A DNA stretch of 64,000 bases from Cucumis sativus (GCF_000004075.3 NC_026661.2:3162001-3226000), one strand, 5' to 3'. Numbered from the stretch's first letter, positions 11,995 through 25,197 are shown. Made by a program: numbers and translations. The notes: generated from the sequence alone by a model not told the origin.

Positions 11995-14350
11995 AATGCA
12001 AAAGTAACCACAACCACCACCCCCTTCGTTATCATAACTTGCTTATATGATGCCAATGCCAAGGCCGTCTCAAATCTCTCTTGTGTTCTGTTTGTTTGCT
12101 GGATTTTCTGTATAACTATTAACATCCAACTTGGTGGGATTTGGGTAAAGAAACTTAAATTTATTTTATATTTCTTTTGTTATATTACAAATTGAGTTCG
12201 ATTCTCAAATTTTAAATTTTGTACTTGTTTACTAAACATTTTTTAAAGTTGAACGTGTTAGAATTCTATTACACGTATGATTTATTTTTAATTGTGTTAA
12301 AAGTTTTGAATATGTGAATATAAACACTGCTACACATCTGAAAATGCAATTATTTACTTGATAATTAGTAAATATACTAACCATGGTAAGAGATCAAAAG
12401 AAAATAAGTAATTTAAAACTACTAAAGATTTTGGTTATACTAAAGTTATAAATATTTAGCAACAATCATTCAAAAATCACTTTTAAAACTTTTATTTGAA
12501 ACAAATATTAAATAAAAACATTTTTTTCTAAAAGCACTTTGTTTTGTCTAATCCATTCAAACCGTGGTATGATAGGTCGACCAATAACACATTTTTGGGT
12601 AGAAAGATAGACGTTTGTGTATGAAATGATGAAAGAAGGAGAGAGTCTCAATTTTTTTTCCTTCATCAAATCCCATAATTTGGAAAAGGATAGAATTCAA
12701 ATGATTTTGAATTGCGGCTTGTCTCGGTTCTTTCCCAATTTTGTTTCCTTTTTGTAATTTATTCCCTTCTTTGTTTGTTTGGTAATGCAAATTCCAGAAT
12801 CCATTACATATTACATATCAATTTGAATGAATATAAGACATAACAGAGTGTACCAAAATAGGTTACATCATAATTTTTTGTCATCAGCTTCTTCAATTAC
12901 ATCTGCATGCATAATTCACGTGCTTTTAACAGTTTCTAGTAAATCTTTAAATACACGGACTTGTTAAATCTGAAGAGTTATTCAAAACGTTCAAACTCTC
13001 AAAGCAATTACGGGTATTAATAACCATACTTTTTTAAAAAGTTGTTTTAGACGTACGAAATGATAGAATAGAGCACCAATACGTTGGTAATCCAATTTAG
13101 TGTGATCACACCGACATTTGAAAAGTTTTTAAGTTGATTAAAAAGATCATTTATTAAGATTTGAAAGGATCACAAGTACACTACACGTTGATAAAAAGTT
13201 AAATATTAAGAATTTAATCTAATCCACCGCAAATTAATTTTTTTCTCTTACAAATACTTATCTAATTTGTCCAAAATTTAGTGGTTCCAAATTGAACCAA
13301 TTGGCATACTATTATTTTTCATTTTTGCCATTTTCAAGATTAAAGATAACTATGAACCAACATCCCCAATGGTGAAAGACACAACTAATAATATTTCCAT
13401 TATGGAACCTCAGCCACATTTTGGTTGTGACCCCATTAAAGAAAAAGCACTCAACTTTGTTGATTGTGGATCCGAGGATGTTAAAGTAGAAGAGGCTCGT
13501 CCCAAAGTTCAATAATAGCTCTTTTATGACGATTTCTTTCTACATTGATCGACAATTTTTTGTTTGATTTGACTTAGTTAGATTTTAGTCTTTTTAAAAA
13601 GTAACTAAAAAGACATCAATAGACGCGCCTCAACTAAAAGATAAAAACTAATTAGAAAAATCACTTGTCAATTATTCAATGAACGAAAACGTCGAATGAG
13701 ATAGAACTTATATTATCTTCCATGATAAAATATCTTTTAGTGTAGATTTTGTGAAGGTTCATATTGTCATTCTCTCTGTTCAATATAAGTGTTATTGTAG
13801 TAATATCTAAGTCCACTCCTCGCTGACAAATAAAAATCAATATAAAAACGATGATAAATAATCTATATATATTGATCCAAAAACTTAAAAAATTTAATTG
13901 TATCACCACTTTTAAAATAGGGTTGATTCCTAAACATTCATTGGAATTTGGATGACAAAATTAATAAAGGGACAGGACTAACATTTGAACTTTTTTTCTT
14001 TTTGTAGTGTTTTTCCTTTTGATGGGATGAGAATGAAAGATGGAAATAATATCCACTTTAAAACGATCAAGTTGAAAAGGCCAAAGTTGTATTGTCAATT
14101 TGTCGTTACCAAAACAGAGCACTGCAGAATGACTGACATAGTAAAAATACATGTCACGTTATATTCTTACATTACATTTATATGATTGAATTACAAGATC
14201 AACCTCTAAAAAAAAAAACAAAAACAAACCCACCACTTGCAATACAGAATTGGGGTTTCTTTCCTCAAAGCAATTGTTTTTTTTTTTTTTTTTTTTACAA
14301 TAAGACAGAAAAGAAAAATGATGGAAGGCCATTTTGATTGCCAAAGCTTA
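11995..14350. other. Intergenic, no gene seen
   Basis: The first few hundred bases are probably the 3' UTR of the LORELEI-like gene. The remainder is AT-rich, with only short, domain-free frames on both strands. A long T run lies at about 14278-14296, downstream of the small minus-strand gene. Confidence 0.5.
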
Positions 14351-14670
14351 TCATCTATGCGCAGTGACAAGAGTTTCAATGAATCTCAACCCATCGAATC
14401 TCGGAGCAAATTGATCTGCTGCCGTAGACGGCGGCGATCTTCTCGCCGGTGTAGTACTTTCCTCATCTCTAGTGACTTTTTCCTGAAATACCCAAGAATC
14501 ATTGATCTTCAGTTTTGTTTTGAGAATTAACGAGAGTTTGAGTGAATTTTTTAGAATATTACCTGACGGGAGAAGTTGGTTTTGAGGAGGCCGGGGGAGG
14601 CCGGGGGAGCAGAGAGGGCGGTGGCGGAGGCAGCGGCGACGGAGGCAGCGAAGAGGCCTGTTTTCTTCAT
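14351..14670 (-). CDS. Conserved small plant protein, 79 residues, unknown function
   Basis: Two exons on the minus strand: 14563-14670 (ATG at 14670) and 14351-14482. The donor is CAG|gtaata and the acceptor tatttcag; the phase is 0. The product starts MKKTGLFAASVAAASATA, an Ala/Ser-rich segment that could be an organelle-targeting or membrane-inserting sequence. It ends with a strongly patterned tail, FAPRFDGLRFIETLVTAHR (61-79). I recognise this tail as the conserved end of a family of about 80 residues in flowering plants whose role I do not know. The linker is rich in S, T and P. No catalytic motif is visible. Confidence 0.8.
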
Positions 14671-14765
14671 GGAAATGTGGTGGGTGGCCCTTTTTAATTT
14701 CCTCCCTTGTGTGTGTTTTGTTTTGGTTGGAAAAGGAGAATTGGGAGGAAAGGGCAAAAACGGCC

Positions 14766-14811
14766 GATTTATATAGCAATCTGAAAATGCTACGGGTTAG
14801 TGTTGACGTCA
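14766..14811 (-). promoter_or_regulatory. TATA box and palindromic TGACGTCA element of the 79-residue gene
   Basis: Read on the minus strand, a TATA-like sequence (ctatataaatc) lies at about 14766-14776, roughly 100 bp upstream of the start codon. A perfect TGACGTCA palindrome, the classic bZIP/TGA-factor core, lies at 14804-14811. The close, correctly ordered spacing makes a genuine core promoter plausible. Confidence 0.55.
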
Positions 14812-14812
14812 T

Positions 14813-17800
14813 TTCAAAGTTTTACGCGGCAACTATACCTGTCTATCACCCTCCAATTTACGCTTATACCCTTTTCCTTTTTTATTTTTGTAAATTTTCA
14901 AGATAGGTATTTTAATCCTCTTCTTTTCTTAAAATGTTTAAATATTTATCTTTAAATAACTATTACCCTTATGTGTATAGTTTAGTAGCGTAATATTAGG
15001 GAAAACACTCAATCAACCTCTAATAAACATAAATATGTGAATGTTGAGTGAAAGGTCTTTTTTTAAGAAAAAAAGAAAGGCAGATTATTGATGGGCAGTT
15101 AGGTAATTTAGGGTGATGGGATATGAATATTGAAGGGACAACACGTGGCAAAGAATGGCTGAGTTGGAAATTCAAGTTGACAGCTTGCAATTTGAAAGAA
15201 TTAATTCACTGTTTTGTGAACACCACAAATTCTAAAATGCAACCATCGTAATAATTAATTAATTCCCAACTAATTCTACCAATGATATTCTCATTATCTC
15301 TTCTAGAAACTAGATTTTTTCTTTTTAGTCTAACATTTTCAAAATTAATCAATAACTCTTCCAAAACGTTAACCATGTTTTTTTTTTTATAAAATATATA
15401 TCTAATAAAACTTTTAATTTCATGTAAATAATTTTGGAAGAAATTGTAAAAGGGTTTTCTTTTATCATTTTCTAGAATAGAAGTCTACCATATGAAATTT
15501 TTTTTTATTTTATAAATATTTTAGTTTATTTTGGTGTAATTAAAATTTTATAATTTTACTATATATTAAATTGATTTTTTTGCTCATGTTATATTTTCAG
15601 TTGAGATGGTAATATCTGTGTGAGGTTTTTAAGTAAATAGATCAAGGACTTTATGATATAACAACTAAATAATTTTTAAAGCATACAAGTATAATATAAA
15701 TTTTTAAAGTTAAAGCTTCTATTTAACCAACGTAATAATAAAAAAACAGTAAGTAAGATTTTATTTTCATTAGTATAATAAAGGTTGAAGATTCGAATTA
15801 CAAATGTGTTCGGTGTGTATTAGTAAAATAAATAAATTAAGTTTGTGGTTTGATTTTTTGAATGAGAAAGGTAGCGTGAAAAATATGAAATACATACATA
15901 ATTGAGGGAATATGCAATCATAAAGTATATAATATAATTCAACCTTTGGCTTTACAAATTTTGAGTGTGAAGACACCGATATTCTTTTGACCAAATCACA
16001 CCATCAACCAAAAGTGTATCCTCACTTTTATTAATTTGATGGTATAGGTTGATCATATGAGCATTTGGTCAAGTGGACTTAAAAGGTAAAAGAAAAGAGT
16101 GGTGTGAGTATCAAAATCATATAAGTAAAGGTTAAAGAACCAAAACATACCAATTTTTAAAATTCAGAAACTTGGAATAAAATGAATTCCAAAGCTTAGA
16201 GACAAATGAGACAATAAAAACGTGTAAGTTTGAATTGTAAAATATATTATATTAGATAATTTTTAGATTTGTTAATGTGATAATCATTTAGCGTTAACAG
16301 ATATGTACTCGTTTTACTTAAGTTATTAGAATGTCATTAAACTTCACTCAATTTAGTTTTAGGGTATAGTTTAGAAGAGTGGGGAATGTATATAGGAGAC
16401 GTAGTAAAAATAAAATAAAAAGAAAGGATGAAAGTAAATAATAGGAGTAGAGTTGAGGAGTCCTATAAGTTGAATGCATATCTAATGAAACCCAACTTTG
16501 AATGAAGCCTCCACATTTGAAGGAAGAATCGTATATACTATATGGTGACCCTTTGACCATTCAATCTTGTTTCTTTCAAGGCATTTACTCTAATGAGAAA
16601 AACAATATAATGTAAAGTTGAACAAATATGGAAAACCCAATCAAAAAGCACCTTCATGAGATTGATCACTTTTAAGTTTGAATTAAAAGTTAAGTTTGGC
16701 TATTGAGTTATTTAATCTCTCTATTGCTTCTTCTTGTATAAGTAATTTGTTTGAACAATAGGCCTCATATCATTTTATTTTAAGTGGATGTGATTATCTA
16801 ATTGTTGTTTGCTACGTTAACACACTTTTTCCAACCATAACAATATAGAAAATTACGATTAATTTTCATAAATATAATAAAATATCCAAATATTTATGTA
16901 TTGTGTAACAAAATAAAACAACCCATTATATTTTCATAAATTAATCTCAAGTTTGTTCTTGAATATTGTGGACGATTTTTCACTTCTTTTTCTTTTTCTT
17001 CTTTGTGATTTTTTATCTCCTCTCCATATTATTAATTTTTTTTTTATCTATCTAGTTTGATAGTGTATGAAGATCTAAATAATCTTGGTTCAAGACAGTG
17101 TGTCAAGATCTTGTTACACAATCGTTTATCTCTTAGTAAACGATAGTTTAGATCTTGACACACGATCTTGTACTGAATATAAATGATTTTGGTACATGAT
17201 CGTGAACCAATATCATTTAGATCTTAATACGCGATCATGTATCATTTTCTACACGATTACGTATTATAATCGTTTAGTGACTAATATTGATACCATCTAC
17301 ATGATCATGTATCATACGTATCATGATCGTTTAGAAGATGAATTACATCCACGTGTGGCACGATTAATTGGAACATTTTTTTTTTGTATTTTTCATTGTG
17401 AGCTTGTACATTTTTTCGTTTTAAAAATTGAACTACTACCTATTCCCTTTTATATATTAGTGAACTCACACCATATTGTTTTCAAAACACACTTCATTTA
17501 TGTGTGTCTCACCCTAATCACTCAAAATAAATAATAATAATAATAATAAATACTTTACCACATAATAAATTAAAATTAGATAATTGACTGAAATGTATAA
17601 AAAATATATATATAGTTTAGTATGCATCTAGATGCCTTTATTTATTTTTACTTTAGTAACGAATGTAGCATGTCAACATATAAACTATATAAAAGTATAA
17701 ACAATTTTCAAAATAACAATTCAAGAAAAAAAAAAAAAGATTAGATGTATGTTTTGAGGTTAGAGTTTAGAGTAATTTTTTTAGATTAATATTTATAGAA

Positions 17801-18178
17801 AAATGTAAAAAGTGACACCTAGATGTAACCAAATATAAAGTAGAGAGAATTTAAAGAATTTTTAAAATTAAGGAATGGGAAAATAATAATTTAGTTGTTA
17901 GTAGGTGAAAAACAGCCGAACAGAACCATCTATCTTTCCTCGAGTCTAGCAAAACGAAACCCCCGAATCCTTTGCAGTTCGTCAAATTTTCCAAAACATA
18001 AACGCCATTGTTCACCAACCCTTTCTCATTTCCATTCTTCTTCCCCAAATGGGACGGTGGTGATGACAGTTGAGAATCCTCAACGACTCAAATTCATCCC
18101 CATTTTTAAAATCACTTCCCAAAGGCGAAACACAGCGGATTTACTTGCTGGGAGAGTTTGCAAAACAGAGTCTGCCCA
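14813..18178. other. Intergenic, AT-rich, no gene seen
   Basis: Apart from the palindromic repeat tract at 17060-17345 and a TAA microsatellite near 17530, nothing is recognisable. The last 250 bp or so are less AT-rich and presumably hold the leader of the CASP-like gene, including a short upstream frame (18063-18182). Confidence 0.5.
17060..17345. repeat. Degenerate palindromic repeat (acacgatcgtgta-type)
   Basis: Recurrent near-copies of cgtttagatcttgacacacg and acatgatcgtgaacc, spaced about 30-40 bp apart. Each has a palindromic gatc-centred core. An open frame crosses part of it, but its composition simply follows the repeat and I do not regard it as a gene. Confidence 0.6.
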
Positions 18179-18926
18179 ATGATGGGCAAAACCAAGAGAA
18201 TTTGTTTACTTCTTTTGAGGCTTCTTGCTTTGGGTTCCACTGTTTCTGCTGCCATTGTTATGGCTACAAGTCATGAAGAAGCTAGATTTTTTACTCTGTC
18301 TTTTGAGGCTAAATATACTCATACACCATCCTTCAAGTGAGATTATTCTACCTCTATGCTGTTTTTTTGGATTATGAGTTTTTGTTTGTTTAATTTTGGT
18401 CTGATTGGAGGTTTTTTTTTTTTTTTTTTCGAGGTATTTTGTGATTGCAAATTCAGTCGCGAGTGTTTATGGGTTTCTCGTGCTCTTTCTTCCTGCGGAG
18501 AGCTTGCTGTGGCGTTTGGTGCTGTGTTTCGATGTGGTAATTCTCAAAACAGAGGAACCTCCTCTTCTTCTAACTTAAGCCTTTTCTTTTTTTTAGATCA
18601 TATTTATAATTTAGTATTTCGTCTTGCAACGATAATTTTAACTTCTGATTTCAAAGTTGATAATAGAAAATGTATCTTATTTTGTTGGGTAGATAATGAC
18701 GATGTTGCTGACTTCAAGTATAGCAGCGGCGTTGGCGGTGGCGCAAATAGGAAAAGATGGGAACTCATATGCAGGATGGCTCCCAATATGCGACCAAGTG
18801 GCTAACTATTGTAGTCAAGTCACTGGAGCTTTGGTCATGGGTCTCCTTGGACTGCTTGTTTACTTGTTGCTTCTTCTTTATTCTCTTCACTCTCTTTTGG
18901 ATCCTCTTCTTTTGAAAAAGCCTTAA
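18179..18926 (+). CDS. CASP-like protein, subfamily 1 (CASPL1)
   Basis: Three exons: 18179-18336, 18434-18536 and 18693-18926, giving 164 residues with four predicted transmembrane helices (about 9-29, 53-73, 83-103 and 131-151). The CASP/MARVEL signature residues are present: an Arg in helix 1 (R14) and an Asp in helix 3 (D86). The second extracellular loop carries the family's W(116)..C(120)....C(127) pattern. CASP-like proteins are plasma-membrane proteins related to those that scaffold Casparian-strip formation; most CASPLs have no assigned role. Subgroup 1C is my best guess from the short N terminus and the loop. Two ATGs are adjacent (18179 and 18182). Confidence 0.88.
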
Positions 18927-20535
18927 AACGACGCAACATAAGCTTAGACTTTTAGGCGATCTTTTGTGAAAAAATGGCTTCTCATAAACTTGGAACTTTG
19001 GCCCTTTGCAAGTTTTTCCAAGGGCTAAATAAAAATTATTTCAACACTTCGATCGATCGAATTTTGTTAGTTGAGTTGTTGTTATGAGTTTTGTATTGTT
19101 TCATTTAGTAGATGTTACATTACTTGACGTTTAAGGTTGTTAAAGTTCTATAACTTAAAGCTATACAGTAGTCTTCTTGCATTCCATTTTTACCACATAA
19201 ATCAAACTAAGTAATTTAAATATTCACAGAAGAAATAAGAAAACAAAATTTGCCACATGAGATAGGGTGTGTTTATGTGTAAATCAAACACATTAAATTG
19301 TCATATTATAAACCATCCTTAAATAAGTATTTAATCATTTAAAACCAATTAAATACTTAACTTTTACCATTGTAAACACTAATTCATTCTATCATTTTCG
19401 GTTTTGAGCGATAAATTTTTAAAATCACTTATTAAAGAACAATGTAAAATTAGTAATATATACTAAAATAGCTATCGGAAAATATTGATCACAAGAAACA
19501 AAAAAAAAAAAAAACTTTTTTAATATGATTGATGAGAGAAAATCGACCACAAATTTTGTGATTATTAATACACTTAAATACTAATTAAGTTAAACTGTAG
19601 TTAACAAATTAATAAAGTTAGTGTAGGTTGAAAACTAGGTAAGTTTTGGAAAGTCAATATTAATTGTTTGCCTAATGTCATACTATTGGAAAGAGGAATT
19701 TTTGGTTAATTTCAATTTTCAAAATATTTGAATTTTTCATAGATTTATTGTACACGAATTAAAAATTTAAATGTCCTTGAATATATATAATTGCCTATTA
19801 CTTGTTAATTCTTAAAAGTATTTGTTGTCTTACAATTTTTTTTTTTTGACTTTATTCTAACTCAACATTTGGATTATTAATTAAATTCTAAAAGCAAAAT
19901 CAATTAATCACTTAAATTTAAACACATCCATTAAACATAAAATATATAATAATAAGAAAGGTCAAAATAAGTGTTGTTAATGAAAAAATCCAAACTACAC
20001 GTTTAATAAAATATTAAAATGACAAGACTTTTACAAAGTATAAATAATTACAAAATCACAAACACAAAATAATTGAGATTAATTATTGATTAATCAACAA
20101 CAAATAATTTAGACAAAAGGCAACAATTCGAAATAAAACCGAAATAAAAGGAGTGATGTGCAAAATAGGAAGATGGTCGGCGAGGCCATATTGCAAAATT
20201 TGATATCTGGCCGTACACTTCAAATCACTCCAATATATATTATTATTACAAAGTCATCTCCTCATGTCTTTAACGTTTCTTCAAATTTCCTTTTTTTTTA
20301 AAAAAATTTAATTTTGTAAATAAAATAATAATAATAATAAATCGAAATCCATTTCTATAAGATTTACATAGAAACAAATCCATGGAAGTTCATTTCCCGG
20401 AAAAAGCCGCAAGGAGAAATTTTCTTTCTCGATAACTTCAAAATCAAAAAATAAGAATTCATCTTACTCTTCTTTTCTTTCTTTTCTCTTCTCTTTCGAA
20501 TCGGACCTTATTTTTCTGATTTTCTATTGCGATCC
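18927..20535. other. Intergenic, no gene seen
   Basis: 3' UTR of the CASP-like gene followed by AT-rich sequence. The last roughly 200 bases before 20536 have the pyrimidine-rich look of a plant 5' leader and belong to the first FLOE-type gene. Confidence 0.5.
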
Positions 20536-23500
20536 ATGGCGTCTGGTTCAACGGGTCGGCCTAATTCGGGTTCTAAAGGGTTTGATTTTGGTACTGACGA
20601 TGTTCTTTGTTCTTATGAGGATTATGGTAACCAAGAATCTTCTAACGGTAGCCACAGCGATCTGTCCGTTGCCAATTCTACTAAGGTAAGGTTGGTTTTG
20701 GTTGTTGGTTCTTATGTTGATGCGGTTGGTTGGGGGTTTTGATTTTTTGTTCGGTGTTTGAGAGAAATTTTGAGATTTGGAATTTGTTGGGGGTGCTCGA
20801 TTAGGGTTTTGGATTGTTGAATTTATGCCTTTTTTGGTTGGTCTTTTCGAGGGGATGGTTATTGATATTGGGTTGTGTTATGAAATCAATGTTTGGGGAT
20901 AGGGATAAAGATCCGTGCTGTGTCCTTTTGGGATTGTGGTGATGTAGGTCCCGTTTGATATATTCATTTTGATTTTTGTTTTATGAAAAGTAACCTAATG
21001 AGTATTGCTTCTATCTATTAGTTTCTTTGTGTGGTTGTATGCTTTTTAGTTGGAGTGTTTTCAAAATCCAAGATAAGTTTTGAATACTAGACGAAGTTAG
21101 TTTTTTAAAATCTTGTTTTTGTTGTTGACATTTGGTTAAGAATTCAATATTTAATTATGAAAGATAAAAACTATGGTTAAGAAATTGTGAGAAAACAAGG
21201 AAAGTTTTTTTAGATACAAAATGGCTATCAAATGGGGTTGTAATGCTTTTAATTATTGGTTTAACTTTGTGTATTACGGTTGAGTCAATTCGTTTTGAAA
21301 TAACTTGGAATTTGTTACTGTAAGTTAATATTCTTGGTACTTTCCAGTCTGCAGAATGGAAAAGAAAAAGTTGTTCAATCTTGCTTGAGCTATTGAAAGT
21401 TTGGTCTTAATGAGCTTTTCTTCCCTAAGATTTTGAATTTTTCACTGAGAGCTTAAAAATTTTGTTATGAAGATTCTTGGTTTTCCATTCCATGTGAGAG
21501 TTGAATCTATATTTTGAAATAGATGTCCTTAAAGAGAAGAGGACATTATCTTTTAGTTATGGTTTTTGGTAGTGTAGTTTAACTGTACTGCGGTGTTACA
21601 AGTAATGTTTGTAAATTCTTAGTGTGTGTTATGGATTCATGAGCTAACATAGAATATTGTTATATATTTTTTGGTCTGATATCGAGTCTCGCTTTTTAAT
21701 TTTGAAATTACAGAGGAAGAACACTCGGAAGATTATTGGCTGCAATTATTATTTTTTTCAGCTTGCGTAGAGTCAAATGCTGTGTTGTCTAATTGTATTA
21801 TGTTTTTTATTTGTCCGTTTCATCAATTTTATTAACTGAGTTTTGTGTCTTATTCATAAATAGTGTGTTCAGTGTGTAATGTTGCATGAATAATTGAGTT
21901 TTGAGTATTTGTTTGAGCAGGATTTTCATAAAAGTAGAATGTCTACTGTATATCCTGCTGCTGCCTATGGTCAATCAGAAGATTCCATCAAACAAGATGT
22001 GATTTCTACTGTCGAGAACAGCATGAAGAAGTATTCTGATAATATTTTGCGTTTTCTAGAGGGAATAAGTTCACGCCTATCACAACTTGAACTGAATTGT
22101 TACAACCTTGATAAATCTGTTGGAGAAATGCGATCTGACGTACTACGTGACCGTGAAGAGGAAGATTTGAAGCTTAAATCTCTGGAGAAGCATCTACAAG
22201 AGGTAGGCTACATTTTCTAGAACTTGAACAGTAACCTTTTTTTAATTTATTTATTGATATTATATGATCATTTGTAGACACGAGGCATTGCATCCATGTA
22301 GAAATGTTAAATTAGTCTGCAACTCAAACTTAACACTTGTCTGTTGAATCTGGAAATCACCTACTTGATGCGAACAGTGACTCCCTCTTAAGCCTCTTTT
22401 GTTGTTGCCATTTTCATTTCGTTTAACTTGATACTGGTCCTGCCATCTAAGAGAGAAACATTAGTTGAGATGTGATTTCAAGTGGTCATCCATTGCTCTT
22501 ATTTCAGTTGCCATAACATTTTACTTCATTGTACAAAAGACAGTCTTTTCAAATTGTGTCCTCAGGGATTAAGATTATCCTTTATGTTCTTTTGTAGGTC
22601 CACAGGTCTGTGCAGATTATAAGAGACAAGCAAGAGCTTGCTGAGACTCAGAAAGACTTGGCCAAACTTCATCTTTTGCAGAAAGAGTCGTCTTCATCCA
22701 ACCATTCACATTCAAATGATGAGAGAGCTTCACCAGTTGCCTCTGATTCTAAGAAGAACGAAAATCTGTCCGAGAATCTCAATAATCAGCAATTAGCTCT
22801 CGCCCTGCCACACCAGATTGTCCCACACCAAAATCCTATCACACCACCCCCTCCAGCAGCTTTGCCACAGAACGTGCCTCAACAGCAGTCTTATTACATG
22901 GCTTCAAACCAATTACCAAGTCAACCTCCAACCCATATCCAGCATGCCCAGACCCAATATCAACAACTTCAAGATGTTTCTCGGTTGCCATCACAGATGA
23001 CTAATTCACAACTAAGTCAAACTCCACCACCACAACAATTCAATCAGTATCAACAACAATGGACGCCGCTGCAGCAGCAGCAGCCACCCCAACAGGTACA
23101 ACCACCACAACAACAGCCTTCTATGCAACAACCTCAGATCAGGCCACCGCCTACTTCAGTCTACCCTTCCTATTCGATGAATCAACCGACTTCTATGCCA
23201 GAGACTCTTTCAAACAGCATGCCTATGCAATTGTCATTTTCACCCATTCCTCAGCCGGGTTCAAGCCGTATAGACACCGTTCCATATGGATATGTGGGAA
23301 GTGGTGTTACTGTGTCCCAGCAACCTCCTCAAGTAAAAAATGCTTACGTATCACAGGCTGGAGAAGGTTATTTACCTTCTGGACCGCAATCTGCACTTTC
23401 CTTGGGAGCTTCATATATGATGTACGATAGGGAAAGTGGAAGACCACAACACCATCCTCCCCAACCTCAACAACAACCACCACACCATCCTCCCCAGCCC

Positions 23501-23803
23501 CAACAATCACACTTCAACCAAAGTGGATACTCTCCAGCCAATGGATCTCTTCAGATTTCTCAGCATCCATCGGGCCCCCACGTTGTTGCTAGGAATCCGA
23601 ACCATCCACATTATATGCGCAACCAAAACCCAAACCAAAACCACCCTTATGGTGAAATAGTTGAGAAACTGGTCGGCATGGGGTTTAGGAGTGACCACGT
23701 TGCTAGTATAATTCATAGGATGGAGGAGAGCGGCCAACCTGTCGACTTCAACGCTGTTCTAGATGGGTTGAGTAATTCCGGAGGTCCTCAGCGGGTATGG
23801 TGA
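20536..23803 (+). CDS. FLOE-type (DUF1421) prion-like protein, upstream tandem copy
   Basis: Three exons, 20536-20685, 21921-22202 and 22598-23803, all phase 0, giving 545 residues. The order of parts is: a short Asp/Ser-rich N terminus (1-60); a charged, heptad-like coiled-coil region (about 75-175); a long low-complexity stretch rich in Gln, Pro, Ser and Tyr (about 190-495); and a UBA-like DUF1421 C terminus (about 497-545, with VEKLVGMGF and GQPVDFNAVL). This matches Arabidopsis FLOE1 and its paralogues; FLOE1 forms hydration-dependent condensates in seeds and tunes germination under water stress. Whether this copy phase-separates is inference. It carries a local PPHHPPQPQQ-type repeat (about 23449-23500) that the neighbouring copy lacks. 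Confidence 0.9.
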
Positions 23804-23857
23804 CTGTAATTTTAGTAGCAAAGTCGCCTGTCTGTTTGCACGTTGAAGCTTCATATC

Positions 23858-23914
23858 GGCCATGACCAGCCTAGCCATTGCGTCTTTTTAATGCATTGAA
23901 TAAAAGACTGGTTT
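23858..23914 (+). promoter_or_regulatory. Conserved 3' UTR block with poly(A) signal, first FLOE copy
   Basis: This stretch, 55 bp past the stop codon, is nearly identical to 28118-28174 downstream of the second copy. A 30-nt run (23876-23905 against 28137-28166) matches exactly. It contains AATAAA. Conservation here is stronger than in the introns. Confidence 0.7.
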
Positions 23915-24284
23915 TTAGGATTCCACTGTGTTTTCCCTTCTCGTATATAATGTTATATGGTTTACGAGATACAAAAGAAGTTGATTGTATTTCATGTTTA
24001 AAGTTTAAACGTTGTATGAATATCTTCTGCCCTCATTCTCTGATCTTACCAGATGATTATCTCTTAATGTTCTTTCTACTTTTTGCATCCATGAACATCC
24101 GTTTCTGGCTCTCTTGCTTGTTCCTTCCCTTTCTCCACAAAATTAAAGTAAAATGTATATATTTGTACTTCGTGCATCTTGGGATTGTATCTATCCATGT
24201 TCATCTTATTAAATTATTTAATTTTAATTCATCATATGATAAATTCTAATATTTTAATTTATTATTAGCATGAGCAATGAAAAA

Positions 24285-24322
24285 AAAATCTAGAAAGACG
24301 TGTAAATCTAGAAAGACGTGTA
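24285..24322. repeat. 18-bp direct duplication
   Basis: aaatctagaaagacgtgta occurs twice back to back. Confidence 0.75.
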
Positions 24323-24486
24323 TCTTAAGTTGGACTTAATAATCATTATTATTTAGATGTACGGTGAGTCGTAATAGGATAAGTTTGGTATGTAATCTAA
24401 AATTTATTTGAGTTTAGTTTGTAATACAAAATTTATTTTGATGATTACGTTCTACCATCCTTAATTATATTCTTTGTAGAAATTTT

Positions 24487-24640
24487 TACTATCTTTTAGC
24501 AATTTAGACCACATCTTTGTTGTTTAATTACAAATTATATCCTGGTAGAAACTTACCATCTTTTAGCAACTTAAAACCACATCCTTATAGTTTAATTACA
24601 TGCACCACCGAAATACCATCTTTTGGCAACTTAAACTTGT
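24487..24640. repeat. Tandem repeat, about 60-67 bp unit, nearly three copies
   Basis: Units start with taccatcttttagcaactta (or close variants) at 24487, 24554 and 24614. Each is followed by accacatc and gtttaattaca in the two fuller copies. The repeat is diverged, so it is not recent. Confidence 0.7.
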
Positions 24641-25197
24641 TGATGGTTGAATATTAATAAAGACTTGAAGAGCAAGATAAGTATAAAAAATAAACTAAAA
24701 ACAATATTTTATTTAGGACAGTGTGCTATCAAATAATTAGCACTTCTTTTTATCTCGGAAAAATAATTTTTTTCCATTTTTAATTTTTAAAATTATCTTT
24801 TAACTTGAAACTTCTTTACTTGGATGTTTCCTTTTTCTTGTCATCTTCATATTCTATAATTGCTTTAATTTTTATAGTTCATTTATAGCAAATTAATTAG
24901 ATGTATATATATATAAATTTCTGATAACAATTTTTTTCTTATGGAGAAAATCCGATAACAAATTTTTAATTAATTTCCTTTTCCTAATGGAATAATATTA
25001 AACACATTATATGATATAATTTGTTAATTAAAAACCTTACACAAGTCTATATAAAAACAGTCTTGGAATTGAAGGCATCCGAATACACGTTTTAGTCTTC
25101 AATCTCGATAATCGAAAAGCTCAATCATCTATTTTTTTCCCCAAAAAATCTCAATCGTCATCTTCATCCCCATTCTCTCCGTTACTCACTGCGATCT

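Larger units (their letters stand above)
23915..25197. other. Spacer between the FLOE copies
   Basis: AT-rich. It holds an 18-bp direct duplication (ctagaaagacgtgta, 24285-24322) and a tandem repeat of about 60-67 bp (24487-24640). A TATA-like ctatataaaaac near 25048 and a pyrimidine-rich leader precede the second copy. No other gene seen. Confidence 0.55.

Noticed and set aside
17196-17534. 112-codon plus-strand frame
   Set aside because: Its first half is simply the translation of a palindromic repeat tract, and its start is not an ATG in a good context.
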